The position numbers were made by a program, and so were the translations under genes. DNA of 64,000 nucleotides from Oryza sativa Japonica Group (Eukaryota > Streptophyta > Magnoliopsida > Poales > Poaceae), in the NCBI RefSeq assembly GCF_034140825.1, contig NC_089037.1, positions 1,399,501 through 1,463,500 of the forward strand, given 5' to 3'. Shown here in pieces: positions 33,626 to 44,968 of the stretch. The number at the start of each line of letters is the position of its first letter. The stretch's first letter is position 1. The notes under the pieces were generated by a model that searched no databases, was not told the DNA's origin, and was given only the letters and a program-made list of their open reading frames with translations.

Positions 33626-34872
33626 GGAATAAGTCTACTTTGCTTTTCTTAACTAGGGGTCGAATCTGATTTGTATTCCTAAACCATAATACCAGATATT
33701 TTGACACCCTCGACTATTAAAACCAGTGCAATTTAACTCTCTCGGCGGTTTCGGAGGATAATTTTACTGACATGGCGTCCCAGTCATCAAATAAATTTTT
33801 TAAAATGTGGGGCCCCCTTGACATCTCATCCCTCTAATAACCTCTCTCTCTCTCCTTTTTTCTTCTTGGCGCACGGTGGCTGACGGCACAGGCGGCGAGA
33901 CAACGACAGGGAGCGGCAACGGCGGCATCTGGCGGCGAGGACGTTGCGGTGGGGACGACGTGTGAAGCCCGAGGGTTCTCGGCTCCTTCCATCCCAGAGG
34001 CAATGACATCCATGTGGCAAGGGCCCGACGGAGGGGGTGCCAACTGCGGCTGTTATAGTGGTGGGCGCACAGGGTGGGCTGCCCGATGGCAGTAGTCCAG
34101 GGTGACGAGGAGGGCCCCGTCCCCCTGATGGCGGTGGTATGGGGAAACGGATGTCGCTGGCACCGAGGAAGCGGTGGCTTGTCGTCAGGGCTGGATCCAG
34201 GGCATCGCTGTGCCTAAGGCGAGGTCAAGGCGGGATATGGATGGTGGCGTGTTGGCGATGACTTGGGGGCTCGAAGGATGGTGCCGGCAGCGGGCATGGC
34301 CACCCTCTAGTGGTGGCGTTGGGGGTGCTCCCCAGTCAACAATGGAGTCATGGGTGGCGGTGACACAACGGGGTTGGCGTGGCCTGGCCGGCGAATGTGT
34401 CGAGGAGCTGGAGATATCCCCGCGCCCCTCTCCCTCATTCTGTTGTTGCCTGCCGTCTCGCTCCTCGTCCACCGAGTGGCCCTTCATGCACGGAGCAAAG
34501 GGGGATGAGAGCGGGGGAAGATAGCGTCAGCACCGGCCTCGTCGACTGCGTCTCCGCCGATGCGAGCTTGCCTTCGCTCCGCGTGTGAAACAACAAAAGA
34601 AAGAAAAACAGGGAGATAAGGATGGTTTCTGACGTGCGGACCCCACATTTTTTCCCTCTTATCACTTGTCGGTCATATGTTTATTTTTTAATTTATTTGA
34701 TGACTGGACTGCCACGTGGACGTCACGTCGGTGAAAACCACTCTTAAAACAGTTGAGAGAGCTAAATTGAGCTAGTTTTCATAGTTAAGGGGTAAAGATA
34801 TCTAGTATTACGGTTGAGGGATATGAATCATATTGAAAGTATATTTTGAGAGAGTACAAGTGGACTTAATCC
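33626..34872. mobile_element. Non-autonomous MULE with GC-rich cargo
   Basis: A 9-bp direct repeat tccaggtta flanks it exactly (33617-33625 and 34873-34881). The termini are long inverted repeats: ggaataagtctacttt pairs with aagtggacttaatcc, and similarity continues inward about 150-200 bp (cctaaaccataatacc/gtattacggttgagg; caatttaactctctc/gagagctaaattgag). The centre (about 33860-34600) is GC-rich, unlike the arms, and has open frames on both strands but no transposase or named domain. This is the structure of a Pack-MULE: Mutator-type ends around acquired genomic DNA. The source of the cargo is not identified. Confidence 0.85.
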
Positions 34873-34881
34873 TCCAGGTTA

Positions 34882-35957
34882 TGGTTGCGTTCGGCTGCAC
34901 TAGTTGTGAATGGCTGCAGCTAGCAGCCGGTGTGAACTCTGAACAGAGCCTATGCCCATCGCCTACTTTTTGAAGTTATCTCGATCAGGGGCCCCGGGCA
35001 ACTTGTACACGCCAGCCGAAACTGTCAGCAGGCACCTGGCCAGCTAGGCGGCAGCGTATCATCGTCAGCACCCGGTCTATCACCAAACAATCAGCGCCGA
35101 ACCGACTATACACACGTAGTACTAGTAATTGAATCGGTACAATGAACTCGTACTCACGAATCCCCTTAATTGGTCAATGCTCGGAACACCAAGCACAAGT
35201 CAATCCATTGCACATGCAGGTAGCAGGTGTTGACACCTCTTGACACAGCACATCTGCCGTCCTGCCTCCAGCTCAAGTGGCCAAGTTCCCCAGAACAAAC
35301 CAAAACCTTGTGACCACAAGCTCACAGCTTTTATTGTCATCTCACAGTCTCACAGACCATCTAGAACGCTGCTCAAAAAATCAAAATCAGGGGTTAAATC
35401 CAAAGGCTCCATCCAAAACCCAGTCACAATGCAGAGCTAGAGATTAAGCGAGTCTAATGCAATCATAATCCGTTTTAATTAAGCTCCTCTCTTCAGAGCA
35501 AAAGGTGCCAATAGTTTGACATCATATCGATCCTATTCCTGAGAGCCGCCGTCGGCGTCGAGACATAAAAATCACAAATGGATCGTGGAGCATGTGCTTG
35601 CCGCAGGCAATGATGAAGGATCAGCATTCTCCTCAGAACAGAAACAACGGCAGCACAATACAAGCATACTACCTTCCAGGGAACGAAGCCGCCGGGATGG
35701 AGGCGAGCAAGTAAAGCTTCAGGGAGCCGCACAGCTAAGCCTAGTGTGAACAATAATCCGGCACTAAGCATAGCATCAATTTAATACAAATCGGCAGAAA
35801 AGCAGTGTGAGTGTGTGAGGCTTTGAGCTACCACCACTGTGATTAGCACGAGCTCAAAAGATGATATTATTCCCATCCAACGAATATTTGGTCCGAGTTT
35901 AATAGTGGCACACTCCAACTAAACAACTGAAACCACTATCACAACTTGCAGTAGCAG
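34882..35957. other. Upstream region of the small-protein gene
   Basis: Unique-looking sequence of neutral composition. The minus-strand frame at 35493-35771 is hydrophobic-rich but matches nothing I know. The 3' part should hold the promoter of the next gene. Confidence 0.4.
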
Positions 35958-35965
35958 TATAAATA
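35958..35965 (+). promoter_or_regulatory. TATA box
   Basis: TATAAATA lies 133 bp before the ATG at 36091 and is followed by a purine-rich leader (gagagagagc), a typical plant core promoter and 5' UTR. Confidence 0.75.
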
Positions 35966-36090
35966 GGGCACTGGTCAGCAACGCATGCTCGTCAGACAGC
36001 CCAAAAGCTGAGAGAGAGCACGCATCCAAAGTTCCAAACTAGTCTGCAGCTGCTGTTCGTGTGCATATCCAGTGAGTGAAGTGCAGGAAG

Positions 36091-36279
36091 ATGACCAACC
36101 ATGGCGCCACCTCCGCTGCTCCGTGCAGAGATGGTCACGGATCAGCAGCAAGCAGGAGACACATGCCCAGGCGTGGGCAGATCAAGGCGAGGATTGTGTC
36201 GGCAGCCGTGCACTCAGTCGCCTCGGTGCTCTTGAAAGCCCTCCACAGCAGCCACATCCTGGTCAGAAACCCCTTCTGA
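36091..36279 (+). CDS. Small basic protein, 62 aa, unrecognised
   Basis: Reads MTNHGATSAAPCRDGHGSAA, then SRRHMPRRGQIKARIVSAAV and HSVASVLLKALHSSHILVRN, ending PF. The N-terminus is polar. The middle is a basic RRGQIKAR block followed by a predicted amphipathic helix (IVSAAVHSVASVLLKAL). There is no signal peptide or known domain. Support for a real gene is the well-placed TATA box and leader, a start in good context (gaagatgacc), and a composition unlike chance frames. An in-frame ATG five codons upstream (36076) is possible. Proteins with a short basic (P)RRGQIK block occur in plants, but I cannot name the family. Confidence 0.55.
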   Translation: MTNHGATSAAPCRDGHGSAASRRHMPRRGQIKARIVSAAVHSVASVLLKALHSSHILVRNPF

Positions 36280-37444
36280 TGGAGCTATCAGCTAGTATAC
36301 CGAAATTAGGCGAGTTACCTGTTCGGCTGTACCTGGAATCAGCTGGTTTTCAAGTGTAAGCATGGTTCAGAAAGTGATAGCCTAGATGGATGTACTCATG
36401 TACATTTCTTTCTCCCTCCCTCGTTTCGCATCTTGTTTGTACACTAGTTTTGTTATTATCAATCACACAGTGTGGTTAAAGATTAAGCAAGCTCTTGCTA
36501 CTCCGACCCGATTGCCTTTCTCTGCTACCAATTCCGCCTGATGATGGTGAGGGACGCGAACCGCCGCACCGGCGTTGCCTTCCTCTTGCGCTGCCGGTGG
36601 AGAGAATGGCCGCCTCAGCCTTCAGTTTCGAGAATTGCCTTCGCGGCCTCACGGGCGGCGGAGAACGGGGATGTCGCAGACTCGTCGGGGGACGGCGCGT
36701 GTCCGCATCTCCCAAACTCGCATGTAGAACGGCGGGAACGAGCTCTCTCGGTATGCACAACACTGCAGCAACTCCGCACGCCGGGGATGTCTGTGTTGTA
36801 GGCTCGTAGTCGTAGCCATCCACCACGGGGATTTAGATCCACTGCAGTCGACTGATCATCGGCCTCACATATCAGGCACGATACAATTTGCTGCAGAGGA
36901 TCCTGAATTTCTGATCACCGCCACGGCGCCACATCGTCCAACAAGAGTAGCAGGGCCGCGCCACAAGGCTGCAGAAGAAGGGGGACGAACGGGAACGACG
37001 GGACGTACTAGTAAAAGTCAGTAACGGAAGGCGGCGGTAGGAGAGGGGGTTTCTCGTTTAGACCCGTCTGGTAAGTCGTACTGGATTGCTTGGGTGTGCC
37101 ACATTTAGTGGGCTTTCTGAAACAAACACCGGGTTGCAATTACGGCCCATGTAATGGAGCCTACACTATTCATCCTCCTCTTCCTTTTTTTTATATAACT
37201 CCTCTGTCCTCGGCTCAAAGATCAGAATGTAGACAATCTCAATCACAATTACACCCATTTTCCCCACCGTTTCGAAGGCATCCCATGCTCCAATTCATGA
37301 TGGCCTGGGTCATCCGTGCCAAACCTATGACTTCATGCCAAACAAGCTTTCGGTATTCGTTACAAGTCACTACTCTTCTTCATCCAAAAAATATAATTAA
37401 AAAAATCATCTAAACACCTGTAAGCAAAATAAAATTATTTTTAA
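36280..37444. other. Intergenic, no further gene called
   Basis: The first 150 bases are probably the 3' UTR of the small gene. GC-rich frames at 36495-36840 overlap on both strands without conserved motifs. Confidence 0.4.
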
Positions 37445-37678
37445 GAGCTTGTTCACTTTGTTGTCAAATCAATTTTATCAAAATTTATTATGTTTTAATG
37501 CTACCATTTTTTGGTACCGTTGGATATGTTCAATTTGATGTCTTCTAAAATTTTATAATGTTTTTTCGAGATAAAATTTTTGAAACTTCTCAATTTTGTT
37601 AGGATAGTATTGGCAAGATCATTTTAAATTTGTTACCATACTATAAATTTAGTACATTCAAAGTGAACAATGTCTAAC
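37445..37678. mobile_element. MITE with TTGTTCACTTTG ends
   Basis: gagcttgttcactttg at the left and caaagtgaacaatgtct at the right are inverted. The core is AT-rich and non-coding. Resembles hAT-type rice MITEs. Confidence 0.7.
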
Positions 37679-37839
37679 TCCATAGACATGTGGGCCATAT
37701 TCTCTCTCCCCAAGAGTCAGCTTCTATGCTTAATGCCCAATACTTTTATTAGGACTGCTAAAAAGATGTCTATAATGTATAGAAAATTCACACTGTGGAT
37801 GCTCTTATAATAAATACTCACTAGTAAGGATGCATTTAT

Positions 37840-38107
37840 CATGTGTTTGGTCATAGGGATATGATGGGTTGGGTTGGAGAAAACTAGTTCTTTAAAGTGT
37901 TTGGATCAGGGATAGGTGAGATGAGATGATCATGATTCCTGAAAAGTAATATTTCCTTCAAATAAAAGGCTCCATCCCTTAAATAAAAGGACGGATCAAT
38001 CTAACTCACTTTCTCTCTTATTGGCATCCGGGACACACCCTCCAAACCCTTAAAAATAGTACCATTCCAACCCTTGTGGCAAACATATACTCCCAATCAA
38101 ACACAAG
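37840..38107. mobile_element. MITE with TGTGTTTGGT ends
   Basis: Left catgtgtttggtcataggga pairs with the reverse complement of right catatactcccaatcaaacacaag, and inner ggttgggttgg pairs with ccaaccc. No coding content. Confidence 0.65.
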
Positions 38108-38296
38108 CCATCAGGCCCGCCAGTCCGCAACGGCATCATGGATGGACATAAGATCGAGGAAGAAGCAACCACGAGGAAAAGAAAACGAAGGATTCGCCAC
38201 CCACGCTAGCAATTTTCTTCTGTCAATTCCTTTCACCATTTTCAGGCTGAATTTTGTCAGGCTTCCAGCCCAATTAATTAATTAGGAGTAGGATAT

Positions 38297-38420
38297 GGTC
38301 AGATTTTTCTTCTGGCAATTCATGCCTGCTCGTGGATCAGACCGTACAATTTACGAGTACTTCACTGTTTCCTTTCTAGAGATGTTGTGTTTGGTCAGAT
38401 TTTTCTTCTGGCAATCATGC
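38297..38420 (+). repeat. Short direct duplication, 22+ bp
   Basis: gtcagatttttcttctggca occurs at 38298 and 38394, followed by aattcatgcc and atcatgcc respectively. It lies 600-700 bp upstream of the polygalacturonase-like gene. Confidence 0.85.
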
Positions 38421-38887
38421 CTTATCCAAACAGAGAATGGCAAGATATCATCTCACACAAAGAAAGCAACCAGCCATTAGTCCACAGTGGCACAGTACGT
38501 GTTGCCTTGCACTCTTCACCTTCATCACGCCCTGCGGCTCAAGATTCGCATGCTCGTGTTGTATTCACCTTGCAAGGCAAAACACATCACGAGTTGCACA
38601 GCAAACCTTCGCTTGGACAGAACGAGTCCACAGCCTTAACCGCCATGCAATGCACCACCTCAAATGGCAATGGGCATTGGCAGAAAGCGAGATGTCTCGG
38701 CCGGTTAAAAGCTCCATGGACGCAGCACACGCAAGCAGTTATTGCCACGTCTATTGGCTCGGCAAGTTTGGCATAGCAGGCAGAAAGCAATCAATAAATA
38801 GCACGCATTTACTGGGGGGTTAACATAGGCAGGGATTGATACAGGACACACCCGTAATATCCTCCACCGGTCTAGGCACTTTCTGTA

Positions 38888-38898
38888 TCTATATATAC
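38888..38898 (+). promoter_or_regulatory. TATA box of the polygalacturonase-like gene
   Basis: tctatatatac lies about 80 bp before the start codon at 38975, a normal plant distance for a short leader. Confidence 0.6.
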
Positions 38899-38974
38899 GT
38901 AAGCACGTCCTGATTCTTGTTGCATTTCTCGTCCTGATTTGCGTCCTGCAGCTCTCTCTCATCACAGTTTCGCA

Positions 38975-41921
38975 ATGGCCAAAAAAACAATACTGCAGGT
39001 AAGTAACGCTCTCCGTCTCCGTCCAATCCGATCAATTTTCGTGGCGTCTTAGGATTATTATTTTCTTATAGAATCAAGAAAGGGAATTTTGGTTGGTTGG
39101 TTGGTTGCAGGTGGTTTGCGCGGTGGCGCTGGTGGCGCTGTGCGCGTGCGGCGTCGCGGCGTCACCGTCGTCGCCGGCGGGAGCGGGGTGCCGGAAGCAC
39201 GTCGCGAGGATCACGGAGTACGGCGGCGTCGGGGACGGGAGGAGGTCCAACACGGCGGCGTTCGCCAAGGCGGTGGCGGACCTGTCGCTGCGCGCCGGCG
39301 ACGGCGGCGCGGCGCTGGTGGTGCCGAAGGGGAAGTGGCTGACGGGGCCCTTCAACCTCACCAGCCACTTCACCCTCTTCCTCGACCACGGCGCCGAGAT
39401 CCTCGCGTCTCAGGTGATCTGAGCCACCAACAACATCGGTTGCATGCATCAACCCCCTCTCTTATTACCATTTACCATGATTAACTGCGCCATTATCTCT
39501 ATCTCTATCTCGGCTGGTGTTTCGCCGCGAAAGTAGCGCATGTTAAATGTCCGGTTCCTACTACTAGCTCTAATTCACCTATAGCTAATCTAATAACCAA
39601 TTTATATGATAGTCATGTCATACACACATTGTATCTTGGAGTCGAGTCCGTGCTGCAGCTGACTACATATCTGTAGCTCACTGCTTTTCTCTCTCATCTT
39701 TTATCTCATTAAAATATATTGTAGCTAGCTAATAGTCTGCTATTTTTCTCTCTCATCTTTTATCTCATTAAAATATATTGTAGCTAGCTAATAGTCTGCT
39801 ATTGTCCCTTCTCTTACCGTCACACTTGTGACCAAACAGTCACACGCGACCGCCCTAAAGTTGGCGGGTACTAGCTACTTCCGTTTTATTGGCGTAGATG
39901 ATGCTTTTTGCCAGGGAAAAACGCCTTTTTTGGTCTGGGGTCCCATATCTGTCCTCCCAGGCTCCCATCTGTTCTTGATGGAATCTCAAACTGGCAAACT
40001 GTTAATACGAACATTAACATGCTAAATGCCACGGTTACATGCTGTATTTTTTTTTTGTCGTAATCAACCTTATCTGATTGTCGCTCTCAAGAAATGGGAG
40101 GACAACGTATTAAGGCGGCGCTTAAATATGTGCCAAGAGCTGTATGTTGGGAGCTTGAACCCGGTGATGTGTCATTGCAATTGCGGTGGTTGCCTATTGT
40201 AAGGATGAGCTGGTGGCTATTGAATACATGTAAATGAACCGGTTTTGATCAGATAGCTGATTAATTAGTTTGGACCATTGAAGGTCAATCGATGTTAATG
40301 TGATCCGTTTCAGTTGCTAACCGTGCCGTACTGAGAGAAAGAGAATGGATTGGGAGTGTTAGGACAAAAGCTCTGCCATGTCATTTCAGAAATTTCTACT
40401 GTTATATGGTTGCTCCACTTTTATGCTTTGAATTTTGTCAGCACATAACTTGTGGACCTGCTACTCTTATCTGTTTTTGTTCACCCGTTTTCAGTTACTA
40501 GTGTAACTGGTTCATCTCTCATTATCTGAAGTGTTGACAGTCTAAGCTGTTCATTTCGTTCTTCAGAACTTGGAAGATTGGCCTCTGATAGCTCCTCTGC
40601 CATCCTACGGAAGAGGAAGGGACGAACCAGGCCCAAGATACAGCAATTTCATTGCTGGATCCAATCTCACAGATGTCATCATCACTGGTACACGAATGAA
40701 TGCGTGATGAAGATTGCTATTTTCTCAACCTTTTCGTGTAACTGCTGTGATTGTGGTATATGTTTAGCTGTGGATATCTGAAATTGAGCAACATTTCAGG
40801 TAGGAATGGAACGATCAACGGCCAGGGCCAAGTCTGGTGGGACAAGTTCCACGCCAAGGAACTCACCTACACTCGCGGTTACCTGCTCGAGCTCCTCTAC
40901 TCTAACAATATCATCATCTCTAATGTCACCTTCGTCGACTCGCCGTCATGGAATCTCCATCCCACCTACTGCACGTAAGAATCATCAGTACTCGCAACCA
41001 GAATTCAGTTTCTGAACGGTTAGATATAGATCATGATGCTCACCTTCTTTGTGTTCCGTGCTGCGCCAGCAATGTGACCATCAGCGGCATCACCATTCTA
41101 GCACCTCTCAACTCGCCCAACACCGATGGAATCGACCCAGGTATAAACATACAAGTCACACTGCACTTGATCAATGCTGCCATGAGGAAAGCATTGGTTT
41201 GTGCTAGATGTGATGAGCTCTTGTTGTCCATGGTGCAGATTCTTCCTCCCATGTCAAGATCGAGGACAGCTACATCGTGTCCGGCGACGACTGCATCGCC
41301 GTGAAGAGCGGCTGGGACCAGTACGGCATCAAGTTCAACATGCCGAGCCAGCACATCCTCATCAGGAGGCTCACCTGCATCTCCCCGACGAGCGCCATGA
41401 TCGCGCTCGGCAGCGAGATGTCCGGCGGCATCCGCGACGTGCGCGCCGTGGACAACGTCGCCATCGACACCGAGTCGGCCGTCAGGATCAAGTCCGGCGT
41501 GGGGCGCGGCGGCTACGTCAAGGACGTGTTCGTCCGCGGCCTCAGCCTCCACACCATGAAGTGGGTGTTCTGGATGACCGGCAACTACGGCCAGCACCCG
41601 GACAACTCCTCCGACCCCAACGCTCTGCCGGAGGTCACCGGCATCAACTACAGCGACGTGTTCGCGGAGAACGTCACCATGGCCGGCAGGATGGAGGGGA
41701 TTCCCAACGACCCCTACACTGGCATCTGCATGTCCAACGTCACCGCGCAGCTCGCGCCGGACGCCAAGAAGCTGCAATGGAACTGCACCGATGTCAAGGG
41801 TGTCGCCTCCGACGTCTCGCCGGTGCCGTGCCCGGAGCTCGGGGCGGCGGGCAAGCCATGCGCCTTCCCTGAAGAAGAGCTCGTCATCGGTCCGCCTGAA
41901 TTGCCAACGTGTAGCTACTGA
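38975..41921 (+). CDS. Polygalacturonase-like protein (GH28)
   Basis: Exons 38975-38998, 39111-39413, 40567-40687, 40800-40974, 41070-41140 and 41239-41921 join in phase to 458 aa. The first exon codes only MAKKTILQ; together with exon 2 it forms a signal peptide (VVCAVALVALCACGVAAS). GH28 beta-helix landmarks follow: ITEYGGVGDG, KGKWLTGPFNLTSH, YGRGRDEPGPRYSNF, GTINGQGQVWWD, then catalytic NTDGIDP and SGDDCIAVKSG. The third canonical motif (GHGISIGSLG) is replaced by ALGSEMSGGIRD, and the usual RIKT is RIKS. This is typical of the plant clade annotated as probable polygalacturonases, so hydrolysis of homogalacturonan is likely but not assured. Secreted to the cell wall. Intron 2 (1.15 kb) holds a 59-bp tandem duplication. 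Confidence 0.93.
39685..39802 (+). repeat. 59-bp tandem duplication in intron 2 of the GH28 gene
   Basis: ctctctcatcttttatctca begins at 39689 and 39748, and the whole unit including gtagctagctaatagtctgc is repeated exactly. Confidence 0.92.
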
Positions 41922-42251
41922 AATACTGATATAGGATGATAGTATGGTGTGGGTAATGGCCTGGGCTATGAGATGCTTGGGACCAAAGAGATATATATGA
42001 TGTGGTTTAGTGAGTAAAGTTAAGCAGTTTGAAAATGCTGCCGGATAATCTCTTTACACCCAATTCATTTATGAGTGCTCATCTGCGAATGACCTGACCA
42101 AAGCAAAGCCTTTTCATTTTGTCTTCTGACAGTAAATACAGCACGTGACAAGATAACAAAATCATCAAACTTCTAAACGAAACTTTGCAAAAACAATGAC
42201 AATTGACAAAGTGAGAAGCAAAGCTCAACGTGCCTAGGCAGCGGTTTGCAA

Positions 42252-43615
42252 TCACCGTCTTCCCCTGCCCTTGCTCATGAAGTGGTGGCGCTTCAACCTC
42301 TTCTTCCGGATCACCACGGAGGACTTGATGTGCTCCGCGAACGGCATGCCAAGGAGGGTGAGCAGCCTGAGAGCCTCGTTGTCGGTCTTCGCGGTGGTGA
42401 CGATGCAGACGTCCATTCCATTCTTCTTCCCACCGACCTCGTACGGGATCTCCGGGAACACGCCCTGATCACGAAGGCCTATGGTGAAGTTGCCATGGCC
42501 ATCAAAGCTGTTGGGGTTGACACCAAGGAAGTCCATGGTCCTAGGAAGCCCAAGGTTGATGAGCCTATCCAGGAAGTTGAACATTACCTGCAGCAAGCCA
42601 AAATAAGCTCATCGATCAAACATATTCCCTAGGTTCCCAAATACTTGTCACTGGATACTATTCATATTTGAACTTTGATCACTTATATTTTTTAGAAAAT
42701 AAAATGCATATACCTAAAAATATGCCATATTATTAAAGGTTGTTACTCCACATAGATAGGTATTAAACTTTCGTTCGTCCAACCATTTAAAATTTGTGGT
42801 CAATGTAAAATACTGACGGCCAACGGTGACAATAATTTGGAACTGGATGGAGTAATTGCAATTCTCACACATACTTTAGGCTATTATACTGTCATGCAAA
42901 TCCCAAATTGATACAACATTGCAGTCCCCAATTTGTCAATGTCTGCATCGCAAGTAGCCAGAGGTACAGAGGACTCACCCTGCCGCGGAGCGTAACGGCA
43001 ATACCAATGGTGTTCCCCTCGCGGATCTTGAAACTGGCGACGGACTTCTTGGCCTTCGTCTTGACGGGCCACTGGCCGGTGATCATGGCGAGGTCCTTCA
43101 TGGCGGATTCGAGCCCCTTGGAGTTACCGGCTTCAGCCCCCAACCCGCAATTCACTACAATCTTCTCAACCTTGGGCACCTGAATAAAATCGAGAATCCA
43201 AAACACACTCCTCTAAGCTCAATTATTGAACAACAATCGAATTTCCCGAGTTCCGCAAAGAAATGGCCATGTCTATCCTATAATTGCGAGAAGGGAGACA
43301 GAGGTCGAACACCTGGTGGACATTGGTGTAGCCGAACTCCTCGGTGATGAGGGGGACCACCTTCTGGTCGTATACAGCCTTGAGGCGGTGCACCTTCTGT
43401 GCCTCGGTGGGGTCGACGAGGACGATGCCCGAAGGCGAGGTCGGCGGCGGCGCCGGCTTGGGTGGCGCGTCGGCCGCGGCGGAGGCGGCGACGCGGAGGG
43501 CTCGGCGAGGAGGCGGGGAGCGGAGGAGGAGGCGGACGTTACGGGAGGAGGAGGCGGTGGTGGTGACGGGGAAGGGGGCCGGCGAGGACGGCAGGGTCAC
43601 AGCCGTGGCCGCCAT
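42252..43615 (-). CDS. RPL5: 50S ribosomal protein L5, chloroplastic
   Basis: Exons on the minus strand (5' to 3') 43615-43313, 43179-42979 and 42587-42252, all phase 0, give 279 aa. Residues 1 to about 45 are a Ser/Ala/Arg-rich transit peptide. The bL5/uL5 fold follows: [59 protein letters not shown] and [15 protein letters not shown]. It ends with [31 protein letters not shown] and [21 protein letters not shown]5 sits in the central protuberance of the plastid large subunit and contacts 5S rRNA. Length is normal. Intron 2 contains a Stowaway-like MITE (42625-42852). It is convergent with the GH28 gene (330 bp apart), and its promoter lies in 43616-43860 with repeated GGCCCA motifs. Confidence 0.96.
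42625..42852. mobile_element. Stowaway-like MITE in RPL5 intron 2
   Basis: Left ttccctaggttcccaaatac and right gacaataatttggaactggatggag are imperfect inverted ends. TA flanks both sides. Confidence 0.7.
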
Positions 43616-43752
43616 TGGAGCGTGCGCGGAGACGGAGGTGGGAGCTGAGGAGGGAGCTTTATGCCATGGATGGATTACGGGATAAGGCGAGTTGGCTGTG
43701 GCTGGCTGCCGTTGCTGTCCAGTGTCGCAGGTGGGCTTTCTCGTCATGGTTC

Positions 43753-43840
43753 GGCCCATCGAACTGTTCGACATGGTTTCAGGCCTTAGGCCCATCAAAA
43801 CCGTTGATTTGGGCCTTAGGCCCATCAAAACCGTTGAGTT
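43753..43840 (-). promoter_or_regulatory. RPL5 promoter with duplicated GGCCCA element
   Basis: A 30-bp unit (ggccttaggcccatcaaaac and the following ten bases) occurs twice head to tail at 43781-43810 and 43811-43840. Another ggccca lies at 43753. Both are 140-230 bp upstream of the minus-strand start codon. GGCCCA/TGGGCC site II elements are common in plant ribosomal-protein promoters and are bound by TCP factors. Confidence 0.6.
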
Positions 43841-43860
43841 GGGGGTGAACTAAACACGGC

Positions 43861-44968
43861 CTAAGAGAAGGGTAAAGTTACATGAGTCAACAACTGCAAG
43901 TCTGCAGTGTGTGAATTTCGATATATGCCTTGTTTTGGTCAACCGGTAACAGTGTTTGAGTATGTGGCCCATTCTGTATTTTCTAATGCACTACAGGACA
44001 TCACTAGTATAGTAGTAGTATGCCATTAAACGATGACTTCAAACATAAAAAACGCCGATGAAGAGCTTAAACAAGATCAAGCAAACTCTGAACCTAGCAA
44101 CAGTTGCTGGCAGATCAGCAGGAGATCTGCCACGCTTGATCAACATTGAAAAATGGACGGAATATCACGACGAGGATCCTCGTCACATGCTTATGCCTAA
44201 CTAATCATGCAGTAACCGTAACATGCAGTTCTTTATAACCAGGGGACAATCACTAGGATCTGATTTGAAAGGTCCCAGATCACAACATTGCGCTTGCCCT
44301 ACCTTGTTCTACCAAGGACCAGCAATGCCACGACCGTGATCCTGTGAGGATCGACTTGACACCAAGAGTAGAAACACAACGGACAATATCTTCCTTGTCA
44401 GTTTGCAACCTAATCCTGATAAACTACATTAACCTCCTTGACCTCAAGAAGTAACTGTCAGTCTGTGACCTTGTCACTTGTCAGGGCCTTAATGAACAGC
44501 CATTCAGCAGTATGGAGGAACCGCCTAGTGTGCATAAGCTTCATTAATTCTTCTTCACGGTCAAAAAGTAATCAGCCATGCATCACTTTCATATTTACAT
44601 CCGGCACATCTCGTGAACAAGAGATACAGAATGTCGGCAAATAAAGAATATAAAAGAAAGTACACATTTTATCAGTGAACACCTCACTGTCAGCAGCACG
44701 ACTCAACCAGACTAATAAATTCAGAATGGTACTGATTAATATATATCATTACCAGCAGTACTAGCAAAAGCATCAGCCATTCAGCCCCAGCACATCATTT
44801 CTAATACCTGTGTGCTCCACCGTCCAAATGAGCTTCCAAATATCTATCTAAATTATTCTTCTATTAACAGGACAGAAAAGCATATTACAAGGCTACAATT
44901 GCCACTGAAGCAAAAACTAATAAGAGATGACAGCAAATAAAAAGAAAAAAATGTGTGATAAGTAGCTC
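43861..44968. other. Spacer between RPL5 and the hydroxylase 3' UTR
   Basis: No exon seen. The part near 44700-44968 is probably the 3' UTR of the minus-strand hydroxylase. Confidence 0.5.

Noticed and set aside
34174-34524. 116-residue frame inside the MULE cargo
   Set aside because: Low-information Gly/Arg/Trp composition and competing frames on both strands; not called as a gene.
35493-35771. 92-residue hydrophobic minus-strand frame
   Set aside because: Hydrophobic start resembles a membrane segment, but no homology, promoter or splice context is visible.
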